Source of the DNA: CAZBWE01 sp964495465 | GTDB lineage: Bacteria; Planctomycetota; Phycisphaerae; Sedimentisphaerales; Anaerobacaceae | Length of the DNA: 35,164 nucleotides | Assembly: GCA_964495465.1 (NCBI GenBank) | Contig: CAZBWE010000016.1 | Location: 1 to 35,164, forward strand | Direction: 5' to 3' | Shown here: one piece after another, positions 8,120-15,234 of the stretch | Position numbering within the stretch: position 1 is the stretch's first letter | Layout: every line of letters begins with the position of its first letter | Position numbers and translations under genes: made by a program | Notes under the pieces: model-generated | Seen by the model: the letters and a program-made list of their open reading frames with translations, nothing else | Told to the model about the DNA's origin: nothing | Databases searched by the model: none

Positions 8120-8671
8120 ATGGACAATTTGGTTCCGGTAAGAGTTTTTTTGACAAAAGGGGTAGGCAGACATAGATATCAATTGAAATCCTTCGAAGAA
8201 GCATTAAGACAAGCTGGCGTAGCTCAGCAGAACCTGGTTCAAGTCTCATCAATACTTCCGCCGAAGTGTAAAATTATCGCCCGTGAAAATGGATTGAAAT
8301 CGCTCGTTCCTGGTCAAATAACTTATTGTGTAATGGCAAGATCAGATACAGATGAACATGGCCGTCTAATAGCATCCTCAATAGGTATTGCCGTTCCCAA
8401 AGATAGAAATAACTGGGGATATATCAGCGAGGTTCATGGTCATGGGATGAATCAGCAAGAAGCTGCCGACATGTCTGAAGATTTGGCAGCAGATATGCTT
8501 GGAACGACACTTGGCCTTGAAGTTGACCCAAATCAGGCCTGGTCTGAAAAAGAACAGGTCTATAAAGCCAGCGGCCTGATTATCAGAACCTCTAATATTA
8601 CGCAGACGGCCAGGGGTCAGAAGCATCTCTGGACTACAACTGTCGCAATTGCAATGTTATTACTGGATTGA
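8120..8671 (+). CDS. Pyruvoyl-dependent arginine decarboxylase
   Basis: A 183-residue PvlArgDC-family protein, which decarboxylates arginine to agmatine and needs no PLP. The proenzyme cleaves itself at a Ser-Ser pair to make an N-terminal pyruvoyl group; here the site is VSSILPP with Ser43-Ser44. SEVHGHGM and the AADMLG segment match the rest of the fold. The start is set at ATG 8120 because GGAG at 8110-8113 precedes it; a frame open from TTG 8084 overlaps the upstream gene and lacks a ribosome site. Agmatine feeds polyamine synthesis or acid resistance. Its presence in a ferredoxin/NifX operon is unusual. Confidence 0.9.
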   Translation: MDNLVPVRVFLTKGVGRHRYQLKSFEEALRQAGVAQQNLVQVSSILPPKCKIIARENGLKSLVPGQITYCVMARSDTDEHGRLIASSIGIAVPKDRNNWGYISEVHGHGMNQQEAADMSEDLAADMLGTTLGLEVDPNQAWSEKEQVYKASGLIIRTSNITQTARGQKHLWTTTVAIAMLLLD

Positions 8672-8690
8672 CAGTTTATGGAGAATAGTT

Positions 8691-9920
8691 ATGAGTGATC
8701 CACTAACACCATATGGTAACAAGCCAATGGTTACCCCAATCGTAAATGCTGTTAATTATCACTACAGTTCATTTGAAGTCTTAAGACAGATTACAGATGG
8801 TGAAATAGACGGCTATACCTATCACAGAGATGACAATCCAACTGTCCGAGCAGTGGAGAAAAAAATAGCAGCCCTTGAGGAAGCTGAAGATTGCATTATT
8901 TGCACCTCCGGCATGGCCGCCTGCACAATGGTTTATTTAACCTATCTAAGTGCTGGCGACCATCTAATTCTGTTTTATGATATTTATGGCGCTCATTATA
9001 AGGTTTCGCTTATTCTCGAACGGTTGGGTATCGATATAACATGGCTTGATGCTCGTGAAGGCCATAAAATCGCAGAGCATATCAAAGTTAATACCAAAAT
9101 GATATTTTGTGAAAGTCCAAGTAATCCTTTATGCAAAGTTTTGGATATAGCTGCCTTGCGCAAGGAGGCTGATAAGGTAAATGCTCTTTTAGTAGTAGAT
9201 AATACTTTTGCTACTCCCTACCATCAAAAACCGCTCTCGCTTGGTGCTGATATTGTAGTACATAGCGCCACAAAGGGATTAGGCGGTCACAACGATCTTA
9301 TGGCAGGTGCTATAGCTGGTTCAAAAAGCCATTATGATAAATTATGGTTTACCCGTCAGGCTATAGGGACTACTCTGGATGCTTATTCGGGTTCTCTGCT
9401 GGAAAGAGGGCTTAAGACATTCGAGCTGCGAGCCGAAAAGATGTCAGCTAATGCAATGACTATAGCAGAATATTTAGCTGGCCACCCCAAAGTATCGCAA
9501 GTGCGATATCCTGGATTGAAAACTGATCCAGGTTACTCAATTGCCTCAAAACAAATGCAAAATGGTTTTGGAGGAGTTCTGGCATTTGATGTTGGCAGAA
9601 ACCAGGAAGATGCTAAAAAGTTCATAAGCGAGCTTAAAGTTACATATCATGCTGTCAGTTTAGGGGCAACTGAATCACTGGTTTGTATACCACACCTTAC
9701 AACGCTTCTTTATATGCCGCCGGAACGTAGGACTGTTTTCGGGGTTAGTCCTAACACTGTTCGTCTCTCCGCCGGAATTGAGAAAAAAGAGATAATTATA
9801 GAAGATTTGGAACAGGCACTGGACAAATTAGAAATCAAACCTGAGCCAAAAACCGGGATTGATGTTGCAAAAAAGGGTCCAGAAAAAAGAGGAGGCGACT
9901 ATGCCGACGCACGAATATAA
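8691..9920 (+). CDS. PLP-dependent trans-sulfuration enzyme (cystathionine/methionine gamma-lyase family)
   Basis: A 409-residue Cys/Met-metabolism PLP enzyme. The PLP lysine is Lys195 in HSATKGLGGHND, TSGMAACTM binds phosphate, and VVDNTFATP carries the ring-stacking Asp. Other landmarks are CESPSNP and SLGATESLVCIP near the substrate site. Members interconvert cystathionine, homocysteine, cysteine and methionine or release H2S and methanethiol; which reaction applies here cannot be told by eye. ATG 8691, with GGAG at 8680-8683, is preferred over ATG 8649, which overlaps the decarboxylase gene. A charged C-terminal tail runs over the start of the FmdB gene. It may supply reduced sulfur to the operon's cluster chemistry. 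Confidence 0.92.
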   Translation: MSDPLTPYGNKPMVTPIVNAVNYHYSSFEVLRQITDGEIDGYTYHRDDNPTVRAVEKKIAALEEAEDCIICTSGMAACTMVYLTYLSAGDHLILFYDIYGAHYKVSLILERLGIDITWLDAREGHKIAEHIKVNTKMIFCESPSNPLCKVLDIAALRKEADKVNALLVVDNTFATPYHQKPLSLGADIVVHSATKGLGGHNDLMAGAIAGSKSHYDKLWFTRQAIGTTLDAYSGSLLERGLKTFELRAEKMSANAMTIAEYLAGHPKVSQVRYPGLKTDPGYSIASKQMQNGFGGVLAFDVGRNQEDAKKFISELKVTYHAVSLGATESLVCIPHLTTLLYMPPERRTVFGVSPNTVRLSAGIEKKEIIIEDLEQALDKLEIKPEPKTGIDVAKKGPEKRGGDYADARI

Positions 9921-10161
9921 CTGCGAGGATTGTGGCTACAAATCTGATGAGAAATGCCCGAAGTGCGACAGCAGAGTTCAGCGTTTAATCAGCGGCGGAG
10001 GGAGCATAATTTTCAAAAATTCGGGCTTCTATGCGACAGATTACAGCAGCAGTACTTCCCCAACCTGTGGTCGAGAAAGACCTTGCTGTGGCCGTGATAC
10101 GCCCTGCGATAAGAAGCCATGCGAATCCCAAATAACAATTAACAACTATAGCAAGTACTGA
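9901..10161 (+). CDS. FmdB-family zinc-ribbon protein
   Basis: An 86-residue protein starting MPTHEYNCEDCGYKSDEKCP, the FmdB/CxxC_CxxC_SSSS pattern. Two CxxC pairs (CEDC and CPKC) make a zinc ribbon, followed by RLISGGGSIIFKNSGFYATDY, the usual short tail. The linker between the two CxxC pairs is about 10 residues shorter than usual. A second Cys-rich segment (TCGRERPCCGRD) is added at the C-terminus and might bind another metal. The ATG at 9901 has AGAGGAGG at 9889-9896 and lies inside the end of the trans-sulfuration gene. FmdB was named as a putative regulator of formamidase; for most members the role is unknown. Confidence 0.85.
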   Translation: MPTHEYNCEDCGYKSDEKCPKCDSRVQRLISGGGSIIFKNSGFYATDYSSSTSPTCGRERPCCGRDTPCDKKPCESQITINNYSKY

Positions 10162-10177
10162 TGGCGTGACACTGAAT

Positions 10178-10918
10178 ATGAGCATTACAGAAAATTATAC
10201 AAAACTCAGGGAAGAAATCCCGGAGAATGTAACTATTGTCTTGGCCGCTAAGGTCCGATCAGCAGACGAGGTAGAAGAAGCCATAAACGCAGGGGCCACA
10301 GATATTGGTGAAAATTACGTTCAGGAAGCCGGGCAAATGCACAGTGCCTTGCGGAAGAAAGCAGCTAAAGTCAGATGGCACATGATAGGTCATTTACAGA
10401 CAAACAAAATAAATAAGGCACTAAGAATTTTCGATGTTATTCAAACTGTTGACTCCCCGGAAAAAGCAGAGGCCATTAATAAAAGGGGTATAAAAGCCAA
10501 AGAGCAGGTAATGCCAGTTTTCATAGAGATTAATATCGGTAGCGAAGATTCCAAGGTAGGTATAAGGCCCGATGAACACGAGCCTTTTGAAGACTACATG
10601 GAGAATTTAATTAGAGACATATCCCAGTTTGGGTATTTACGAATCGAAGGTTTGATGACTATGGGGCCCCGCTTTGGCAATCCCGAAGACGTCAGGCCAT
10701 ATTTTAGAAGAACAAAAAAGATATTTGACAGGATAAAAGGCCTGGCTTTACCGAATGTAAGTATGAAATATCTTTCGATGGGAATGACCAACTCATACAA
10801 AGTTGCTATAGAGGAAGGTTCCAACATGGTTAGAATCGGTACTGCTATTTTTGGAGAAAGAAAGTGTGACTTGGGAAAATGGGAAACTGGGAAACCGAAA
10901 AAGGAGTTGAGTTCCTAA
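10178..10918 (+). CDS. YggS/PROSC-family PLP-binding homeostasis protein
   Basis: A 246-residue protein of the YggS fold (alanine racemase-like N-terminal TIM barrel without racemase partner domain). Landmarks are VLAAKVRSADEVEEAI, where the Lys should bind PLP, DIGENYVQE, RWHMIGHLQTNK, the EINIGSEDSK strand, and the closing LSMGMTNSYKVA with MVRIGTAIFGER. In well-studied members the pattern is SMGMSxD, so TNS is a small deviation. These proteins buffer free PLP. The start is uncertain between GTG 10166 and ATG 10178; neither has a strong ribosome site. Its presence near a PLP trans-sulfuration gene makes sense. Confidence 0.9.
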   Translation: MSITENYTKLREEIPENVTIVLAAKVRSADEVEEAINAGATDIGENYVQEAGQMHSALRKKAAKVRWHMIGHLQTNKINKALRIFDVIQTVDSPEKAEAINKRGIKAKEQVMPVFIEINIGSEDSKVGIRPDEHEPFEDYMENLIRDISQFGYLRIEGLMTMGPRFGNPEDVRPYFRRTKKIFDRIKGLALPNVSMKYLSMGMTNSYKVAIEEGSNMVRIGTAIFGERKCDLGKWETGKPKKELSS

Positions 10919-11439
10919 AACAGGTTGGAGTGAAAAAGGGTAATACTGTATTGGATTTCGGCTGTCGGGTAGGACATTATACAGTTCCCGCAGCACAAAT
11001 TGTAGGAAGCAAAGGCATAGTTTATGCGGTGGACAAAGAACAACGAGCACTAAACGAACTGCAGCAAAAAGCCGCAGCCAATAATTTAAAAAACGTAAAG
11101 ATAATAAAAACCTCGGGCCAAGCAACACTGGATTTCAAAAGGGAATCAATCGATGTAGTTTTATTCTATGATGTCCTTCATTATCTTGCCAAAAGCGATA
11201 GGAAAAAGCTCTACCAGGAAGCTCATCGTGTTATGAAACAAGACGGTTTACTTTCCGTTTATCCCAAGCACACTCTGGAAGATGACCCCATACAGGAATT
11301 CAGAAGTTTAAGTCTAAGTGGCATTAAACAAGAAATCGGAGGTTCAAATTTTGTTTTTAAACGGAAATATAGCGGCCTTATAAGCCATGATGACGGTCTT
11401 AACCAGGGCTGTGTTCTAAATTTTAGCAAGTGTCAGTAA
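10879..11439 (+). CDS. Class I SAM-dependent methyltransferase (4 of 4), with altered motif I
   Basis: A 186-residue methyltransferase-like protein that overlaps the YggS gene by 40 nt. Motif I reads VLDFGCRVGHYTVPAA, with Arg in place of the usual second Gly of GCGxG; the rest (IVYAVDKEQ, VVLFYDVLHYL, AHRVMKQDGLLSVYP) is regular. The substitution is seen in some UbiE-like relatives, so it does not by itself mean loss of SAM binding. The long overlap leaves some doubt about the start, but a later start would cut into the first helix. The substrate is unknown. Confidence 0.8.
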   Translation: MGNWETEKGVEFLKQVGVKKGNTVLDFGCRVGHYTVPAAQIVGSKGIVYAVDKEQRALNELQQKAAANNLKNVKIIKTSGQATLDFKRESIDVVLFYDVLHYLAKSDRKKLYQEAHRVMKQDGLLSVYPKHTLEDDPIQEFRSLSLSGIKQEIGGSNFVFKRKYSGLISHDDGLNQGCVLNFSKCQ

Positions 11440-11483
11440 ATGAAGAAATATGAAAGAAATTGAAATATCAGAGAAGATTTAGA

Positions 11484-12086
11484 ATGAAAATAACAATTGT
11501 ATATGACAACGAAGCAAGTGCCGACTTAAAATCGGGATGGGGTTTCTCCTGCCTGATAGAAGGCAAAGAAAGACTTTTATTTGATACGGGCAATAGTGGT
11601 AAAAAGCTGATTTACAATATGAAACAACTAAATATTGTGCCTGAAACTATAGATAAAGTTGTCATCTCACACAATCACTGGGATCACACCGGCGGGTTAA
11701 AAGAATTTTTAAAATTGAACAACAATGCTAAAGTTTTTCATCCAAAATCCTTCTCAAAGCCAACCGAGATATCACCGGGAGTTTATTCCACCGGTGCACT
11801 TGGAGGACTTATCAAGGAGCAGTCTCTGGTAGTAAATACCGAGAAAGGGAACTTGGTTATAACCGGCTGTGCCCATCCGGGCCTGGAAAAAATAATTGAA
11901 AAAGCAGGACAACTCGGAGCAATCTATGGAGTTGTGGGAGGCTTCCACGGATTTTCGAAATTGGAAAGGCTTCAAGAAATTGAACTAATTGCTCCGTGTC
12001 ATTGCACACAACACAAGCAGGAAATAAAACAAAGGTACCCTGCTCAATTTAGGGAAATAAAAGCAGGTAGCATTATCGAAATTTGA
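11484..12086 (+). CDS. Metallo-beta-lactamase-fold hydrolase, COG1237-like (2 of 2)
   Basis: A 200-residue, shorter paralogue of the protein at 6621-7448. The metal motif HNHWDH is at residues 63-68 (ISHNHWDHTGG), after RLLFDTGNSG. Further likely ligands are His in TGCAHPGLEK and in APCHCTQHK, and VVGGFHGF matches VIGGMHLL of the larger copy. It lacks roughly 60 residues between the two halves. ATG 11484 starts the protein as MKITIVYDN, the normal family opening; an open frame from TTG 11460 adds only a basic octapeptide. The reaction is unknown. Confidence 0.88.
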   Translation: MKITIVYDNEASADLKSGWGFSCLIEGKERLLFDTGNSGKKLIYNMKQLNIVPETIDKVVISHNHWDHTGGLKEFLKLNNNAKVFHPKSFSKPTEISPGVYSTGALGGLIKEQSLVVNTEKGNLVITGCAHPGLEKIIEKAGQLGAIYGVVGGFHGFSKLERLQEIELIAPCHCTQHKQEIKQRYPAQFREIKAGSIIEI

Positions 12087-12102
12087 AAGCAGGAAAAGCA
12101 GC

Positions 12103-12444
12103 ATGGCAGATCTTATTGGCCGGTTAGCAAGAAAAAAATCTGTGGGATATAGCGAAGGCAAAGGACTAAACTTGGCGGTCCAAACTGTCGAAGGATTCAA
12201 CGAAAGGACATTCAAGTGCCGAAACAAAAAATCAAGATATTCTGGCATTAGCAGTGAGGAGATTCGAAGGTTTACCCAAGAAGAATTACCCGGCTATTAT
12301 AATTGTTATGTAAGAGTGAAAACCTGGCTTGATATACAAAACACCTCTCAGGCAGAGATACAAATCTACGGGATTATTGGTACTCGAGGAAAATCAAGCA
12401 GATATAATCCTTTGGATAGAACTTTTGTTATAAGAAATGAATAA
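12103..12444 (+). CDS. Hypothetical 113-residue protein
   Basis: I do not recognise this protein. It is basic, starts MADLIGRLARKKSVGYSEGKG and has one cysteine pair at distance (FKCRNKK and YYNCYVRV). The second half looks like a small beta-rich domain (NCYVRVKTWLDI, AEIQIYGIIGTRG). There is no signal peptide or membrane segment. AGGAAA lies about 8 nt before the ATG, it is 16 nt after the metallo-hydrolase gene and on the same strand, so it is probably a true gene of the operon. Nothing in it supports a function. Confidence 0.6.
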   Translation: MADLIGRLARKKSVGYSEGKGLNLAVQTVEGFNERTFKCRNKKSRYSGISSEEIRRFTQEELPGYYNCYVRVKTWLDIQNTSQAEIQIYGIIGTRGKSSRYNPLDRTFVIRNE

Positions 12445-12508
12445 TTTGGAAAAACAGGTCAAAGCGTTGAAGAATCACGGCAATAACGCATAGAAAGGTG
12501 TGAAAGTC

Positions 12509-13456
12509 ATGATTGGCAAAAATGACCCTACAAATAAAACCAAATATATCTTTGGACCTGTTCCTTCAAGACGGCTTGGGCGTTCATTAGGGGTTGATCT
12601 TGTGCCATTTAAAACCTGCAGTTATGACTGTATATACTGTCAACTGGGCAGAACCACAAACAAAACCCTAGAAAGAAAAGAATGGGTGCCTTTGCAGGAT
12701 GTTATCGAGCAAATCAAAGACCATCTACACTTAAAACCTGATTACATTACCCTTTCCGGTTCCGGCGAACCGACCCTATTTTCCAGGCTCGATGAGCTTA
12801 TTTTGGGGATTAAAGAAATTACTGATATCCCTGTAGCGGTGCTTACCAATGGTTCGCTGTTGTGGCTGCCAGAAGTAAGAAACGCTTTGAAATCTGCAGA
12901 TGTGGTTGTTCCCTCACTCGATGCCGGAAGCATCCAGATATTTCAATATGTCAACAGGCCTCACCCGGATATTACATTCAGCAAAATGCTTCAAGGTCTT
13001 GTGGATTTTCGCAAAGATTATAGCGGCCAATACTGGTTGGAAGTATTCCTACTGGCAGGAGTAACAACAACAGAAGCAGAAATTAACAGATTAAAAACAT
13101 GTATAGCTGCTATACAGCCCGACAGAGTTCAGGTAAACACCGTTACTCGCCCACCAGCCGAGAGTTTTGCCGAGCCAGTGCCAAAAAAGCAATTAGAAAC
13201 AATAACCGCCAAACTATATGAAAAAGCGGAAGTTATTGCTGACTACAAAGACGTTCATAAACAACAGGATTTTGTCGCCCAACGTGAAGATGTCCTGACG
13301 CTTTTGAAACGCAGGCCTTGCTCTATAGAAGATATTGCCGCAGGTCTTGGCCTTCACCGAAATGAAGCAATCAAATACGTTGAGGAATTATCCTCTGAAG
13401 GTAAAATTGAAGCAAAGCCGCAAAATAATCAGCTCTACTATATCGCTATAGAATAA
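12509..13456 (+). CDS. Radical SAM protein with C-terminal winged-helix-like domain (COG0731-like)
   Basis: A 315-residue radical SAM enzyme. The cluster motif is CSYDCIYCQ with Cys37, Cys41 and Cys44, preceded by FGPVPSRRLGRSLGVDLVP, the hallmark of the COG0731-type branch. TLSGSGEPTLF is the SAM-contacting GGE-like motif. After the barrel, about 65 C-terminal residues (VLTLLKRRPCSIEDIAAGLG, then a helix and EGKIEAKP) look like a winged helix, suggesting nucleic-acid or protein contact. ATG 12509 is preferred over GTG 12500 because AAAGG at 12494-12498 is then 10 nt away. It is the last gene of the + strand run. Relatives have diverse or unknown targets. Confidence 0.88.
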   Translation: MIGKNDPTNKTKYIFGPVPSRRLGRSLGVDLVPFKTCSYDCIYCQLGRTTNKTLERKEWVPLQDVIEQIKDHLHLKPDYITLSGSGEPTLFSRLDELILGIKEITDIPVAVLTNGSLLWLPEVRNALKSADVVVPSLDAGSIQIFQYVNRPHPDITFSKMLQGLVDFRKDYSGQYWLEVFLLAGVTTTEAEINRLKTCIAAIQPDRVQVNTVTRPPAESFAEPVPKKQLETITAKLYEKAEVIADYKDVHKQQDFVAQREDVLTLLKRRPCSIEDIAAGLGLHRNEAIKYVEELSSEGKIEAKPQNNQLYYIAIE

Positions 13457-13570
13457 TTCTGGCCCATAATATAAGCAGCGGTTGGTTTTTCTATTTATTA
13501 AGGCTAAGGAATTCAGAAAAGAAATTGTAGTGTTGGCGCTCTGACAAATCTTATCGGGCCTGTTGTTCAA

Positions 13571-13594
13571 AATAGAATGAGTATAAATTCTATT
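13571..13594. repeat. AT-rich inverted repeat
   Basis: An 8-bp perfect inverted repeat, AATAGAAT and ATTCTATT, with an 8-nt spacer. It lies 115 nt after the radical SAM stop. It is not followed by a T-run, so it is a weak terminator candidate at best and could equally be a protein-binding palindrome or chance. Confidence 0.3.
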
Positions 13595-13684
13595 CTAACA
13601 GCTCAGATTGAAGCACATCCATTGCTCACCGTGCTGCCTATAGCTTATCCATTCATAAGAACAACTAAGGTTGTGGCAAAAAGC

Positions 13685-13879
13685 TTATAAATTCTCATCC
13701 ATTCTTCCATCAGGCAGCATGTTATCAGGGTGAGCAATTCCTTTCTCCTCTAATTGGTATCTCTTACAGTTTTTCCAATTATTGTCAGATTTACAATAAT
13801 TTTGTGCCCAGAAGTTATCTAACTTCCCTTCTTTTTCGAACTTTCTTAATGGGCACAAGCTATACCATTTACATGTCAT
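13685..13879 (-). CDS. Small Cys-rich protein of unknown function
   Basis: A 64-residue protein with four cysteines, Cys3, Cys9, Cys29 and Cys38, spaced CKWYSLC and YC followed eight residues later by C. Aromatic residues flank each (WYSLCPLR, FWAQNYC, NWKNCKRY), and the end is HPDNMLPDG. This spacing and the conserved-looking CPLR and MLPDG segments suggest a metal- or Fe-S-binding miniprotein; I believe similar small proteins exist in methanogens and other anaerobes but cannot name the family. It is on the - strand in an otherwise decayed region. The ATG at 13879 has only a weak GAGA upstream. Confidence 0.65.
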   Translation of the reverse strand: MTCKWYSLCPLRKFEKEGKLDNFWAQNYCKSDNNWKNCKRYQLEEKGIAHPDNMLPDGRMDENL

Positions 13880-13959
13880 AAAACATCTCGAAAATTTAAC
13901 TGTGCAAGTTAACTATCACCTGGTTTACTTTTGTTCATTCCTTCAATCTTATCGGTCAA

Positions 13960-14100
13960 TCAGCCGATTCTAATGTCATTTATTGTATTCAATTCTGGAA
14001 TATAGGGTTTTATATCTAAAATGGTAGTGCCATCAGCCATGTCCACGCCTGTTATACGCAAGGTATTGCGGGCAATGCTTTCGTTGTCGGCTGTAGGGCT
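13960..14100 (-). pseudogene. C-terminal remnant of a TrmO-like (TsaA/YaeB) gene
   Basis: On the - strand, the last 46 codons before TGA at 13960-13962 translate to a sequence with NTLRITGVDMADG and ILDIKPYIPEL. This matches the C-terminal end of the TrmO family (tRNA N6-methyl-t6A methyltransferase, usual pattern GxDxxDGTPVLDIKPY). Upstream, where RSPxRPNPIGLS should stand, only SPTADNESIA is found, and the frame soon meets a stop (near 14170) with no N-terminal beta-barrel. It is therefore read as a decayed fragment. The SPT to LRI region could be explained by frame-disrupting changes. No start can be assigned. Confidence 0.6.
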
Positions 14101-14203
14101 TTGAATATCAGTGCCTCTAAGAAAATAATGCGCAGCAGTATTCCAAGCATATCGAAAAACAACATGATTTTAACATATACACCGGGCAAGACAAGACCCG
14201 CAG

Positions 14204-14446
14204 AGAATTGAACGGTGGGATCCAAAGTCGCAGTTTATAAATAACCTTGATAGGGATTTCAGCATCATTAGACGAAATGTAGGTGTCGCCAAATGCGTGT
14301 TGCAAGACCTTCGACGTACAGCTATTATCAATTGGGCTAAGAAACTTCCGATATAGGTAGTTCAGCAGCTTGCTGGTCATTCAAGTATTGAAACAACGAG
14401 GAAATACTACTTGGCTGTAAGGTCTGAAGTGCAAATAAGGTATTGA
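14204..14446 (+). pseudogene. Broken tyrosine recombinase/integrase C-terminus
   Basis: On the + strand, the frame ending at TGA 14444-14446 encodes a phage-type integrase C-terminus: DLRRTAIINWAKKLPI, an in-frame TAG at 14354-14356, then VVQQLAGHSSIETTRKYYLAV. The LAGHSSIETTRKYY segment carries the second His/Arg box region and the catalytic Tyr. The box II motif, normally HDLRR, reads QDLRR, so a catalytic His is lost. The N-terminal and core-binding parts are absent or out of frame. It lies 132 nt before a tRNA-Arg gene, a classic integration target, and marks an old mobile element. Confidence 0.8.
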
Positions 14447-14578
14447 ATAGCATATTGGCAAAAATTCGAAACGACTAACACTAAATTGACACCATTTGGT
14501 GATTTTTGCCTTTTTGCTTAACCAAATATTTGACAGCAGGTGCGAGAAGTTGTTTAATGTCAATGACTTAAAAATGAT

Positions 14579-14652
14579 GCGCCCGTAGCTCAGTAGGATA
14601 GAGCATCGGTTTCCTAAACCGGAGGTCGCAGGTTCGAATCCTGTCGGGCGTA
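14579..14652 (+). tRNA. tRNA-Arg (anticodon CCT)
   Basis: A full cloverleaf of 74 nt. The acceptor stem is GCGCCCG with CGGGCGT (first pair G-U), then TA at positions 8-9, D stem GCTC/GAGC, anticodon stem TCGGT/ACCGG with loop TTCCTAA giving anticodon CCT at 14613-14615, a 5-nt variable loop, and T arm GCAGG-TTCGAAT-CCTGT. The discriminator base is A and CCA is not encoded. It reads AGG arginine codons. The broken integrase just upstream suggests it has served as an attachment site. Confidence 0.95.
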
Positions 14653-15013
14653 TTGAAAAAAAACTCACAGCAACAAAGAACCGTTTTCCGCAGCTTTCTC
14701 ACGGTTCTCAAGGAGAAAATAATCAACGGGCAAAAATTTGCCACTCGATACACTTTTTGGCACCGCCGCATAGAACGTATTCCTTGCCCTCCCCCTTGAA
14801 TCCAAAACCATATATAAATGATAAGCAAAATGAATCAAAGCTAACAATTACCTGCTACGCATTAAAATAATTGCTTCAGAACATCTCTTTAACTACTACT
14901 TTTCGCACCCTACCCATCCAAAGCACAAAACATAAAAAATCCGCAAATACTGCCTATGAACTTATAACATCTTTTCTCTCATCGCTAAAAGCTGACTTTC
15001 TTAGTATTTTTTC
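14653..15013. other. Non-coding interval with two inverted repeats
   Basis: No convincing gene is present. Two inverted repeats stand out: AGAACCGT/ACGGTTCT at 14677-14684 and 14701-14708 (16-nt spacer), and a 14-bp palindrome GGCAAAAATTTGCC at 14729-14742. The rest is AT-rich with no Shine-Dalgarno-led frame. Frames on the opposite strand are antisense reads through the tRNA and its flank. Confidence 0.5.
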
Positions 15014-15042
15014 TTGACAATTCCAAAATTCGGCAGTAATAA
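15014..15042 (+). promoter_or_regulatory. Sigma70-type promoter of the histidine kinase unit
   Basis: TTGACA at 15014-15019, a 17-nt spacer, and TAATAA at 15037-15042. The -35 is a perfect consensus and the -10 is close. It lies about 255 nt before the histidine kinase start, which would give a long 5' leader. Confidence 0.6.
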
Positions 15043-15078
15043 AGAAAAAAAGAATCCATAAAAAATAGGCAAAAAGCA

Positions 15079-15198
15079 ATGGATAAAATGAAAGATTTAC
15101 TGCGAACGACCAAATCACCTGAACTTACAAGTTATAGCGCCGCATTAAATGCGGACGGAGTGAGGAGTAAAGGACATACCAGCTGGGTGAAAGCATAA
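15079..15198 (+). other. Possible 39-codon leader ORF with an internal hairpin
   Basis: Within the presumed leader an ATG at 15079 opens 39 codons (starting MDKMKDLLRTTKSPELTSYS) and ends with TAA at 15196-15198. There is no good ribosome site. Inside it, CCGCAT-TAA-ATGCGG forms a 6-bp hairpin. It may be a leader peptide, a structured RNA or chance. It matches no riboswitch I know. Confidence 0.3.
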
Positions 15199-15205
15199 AA
15201 CTATG

Positions 15206-15234
15206 TATAATATCCAAATCGGCAAAACCGATTT
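15206..15234 (+). promoter_or_regulatory. TATAAT box followed by a 7-bp palindrome
   Basis: TATAAT at 15206-15211 is followed 4 nt later by AAATCGG-CAAAA-CCGATTT (15216-15234). A start site from this -10 would fall inside the palindrome, so a repressor operator is possible, although no good -35 is present. As RNA it would be a 7-bp hairpin with a short AT tail, a weak attenuator. Confidence 0.35.

Noticed and set aside
14381..14828. Minus-strand frames with products like GFEPATSGLGNR and PDRIRTCDLRF
   Set aside because: They are antisense reads through the tRNA-Arg gene and its flank; these peptide strings are a well-known false-annotation pattern.
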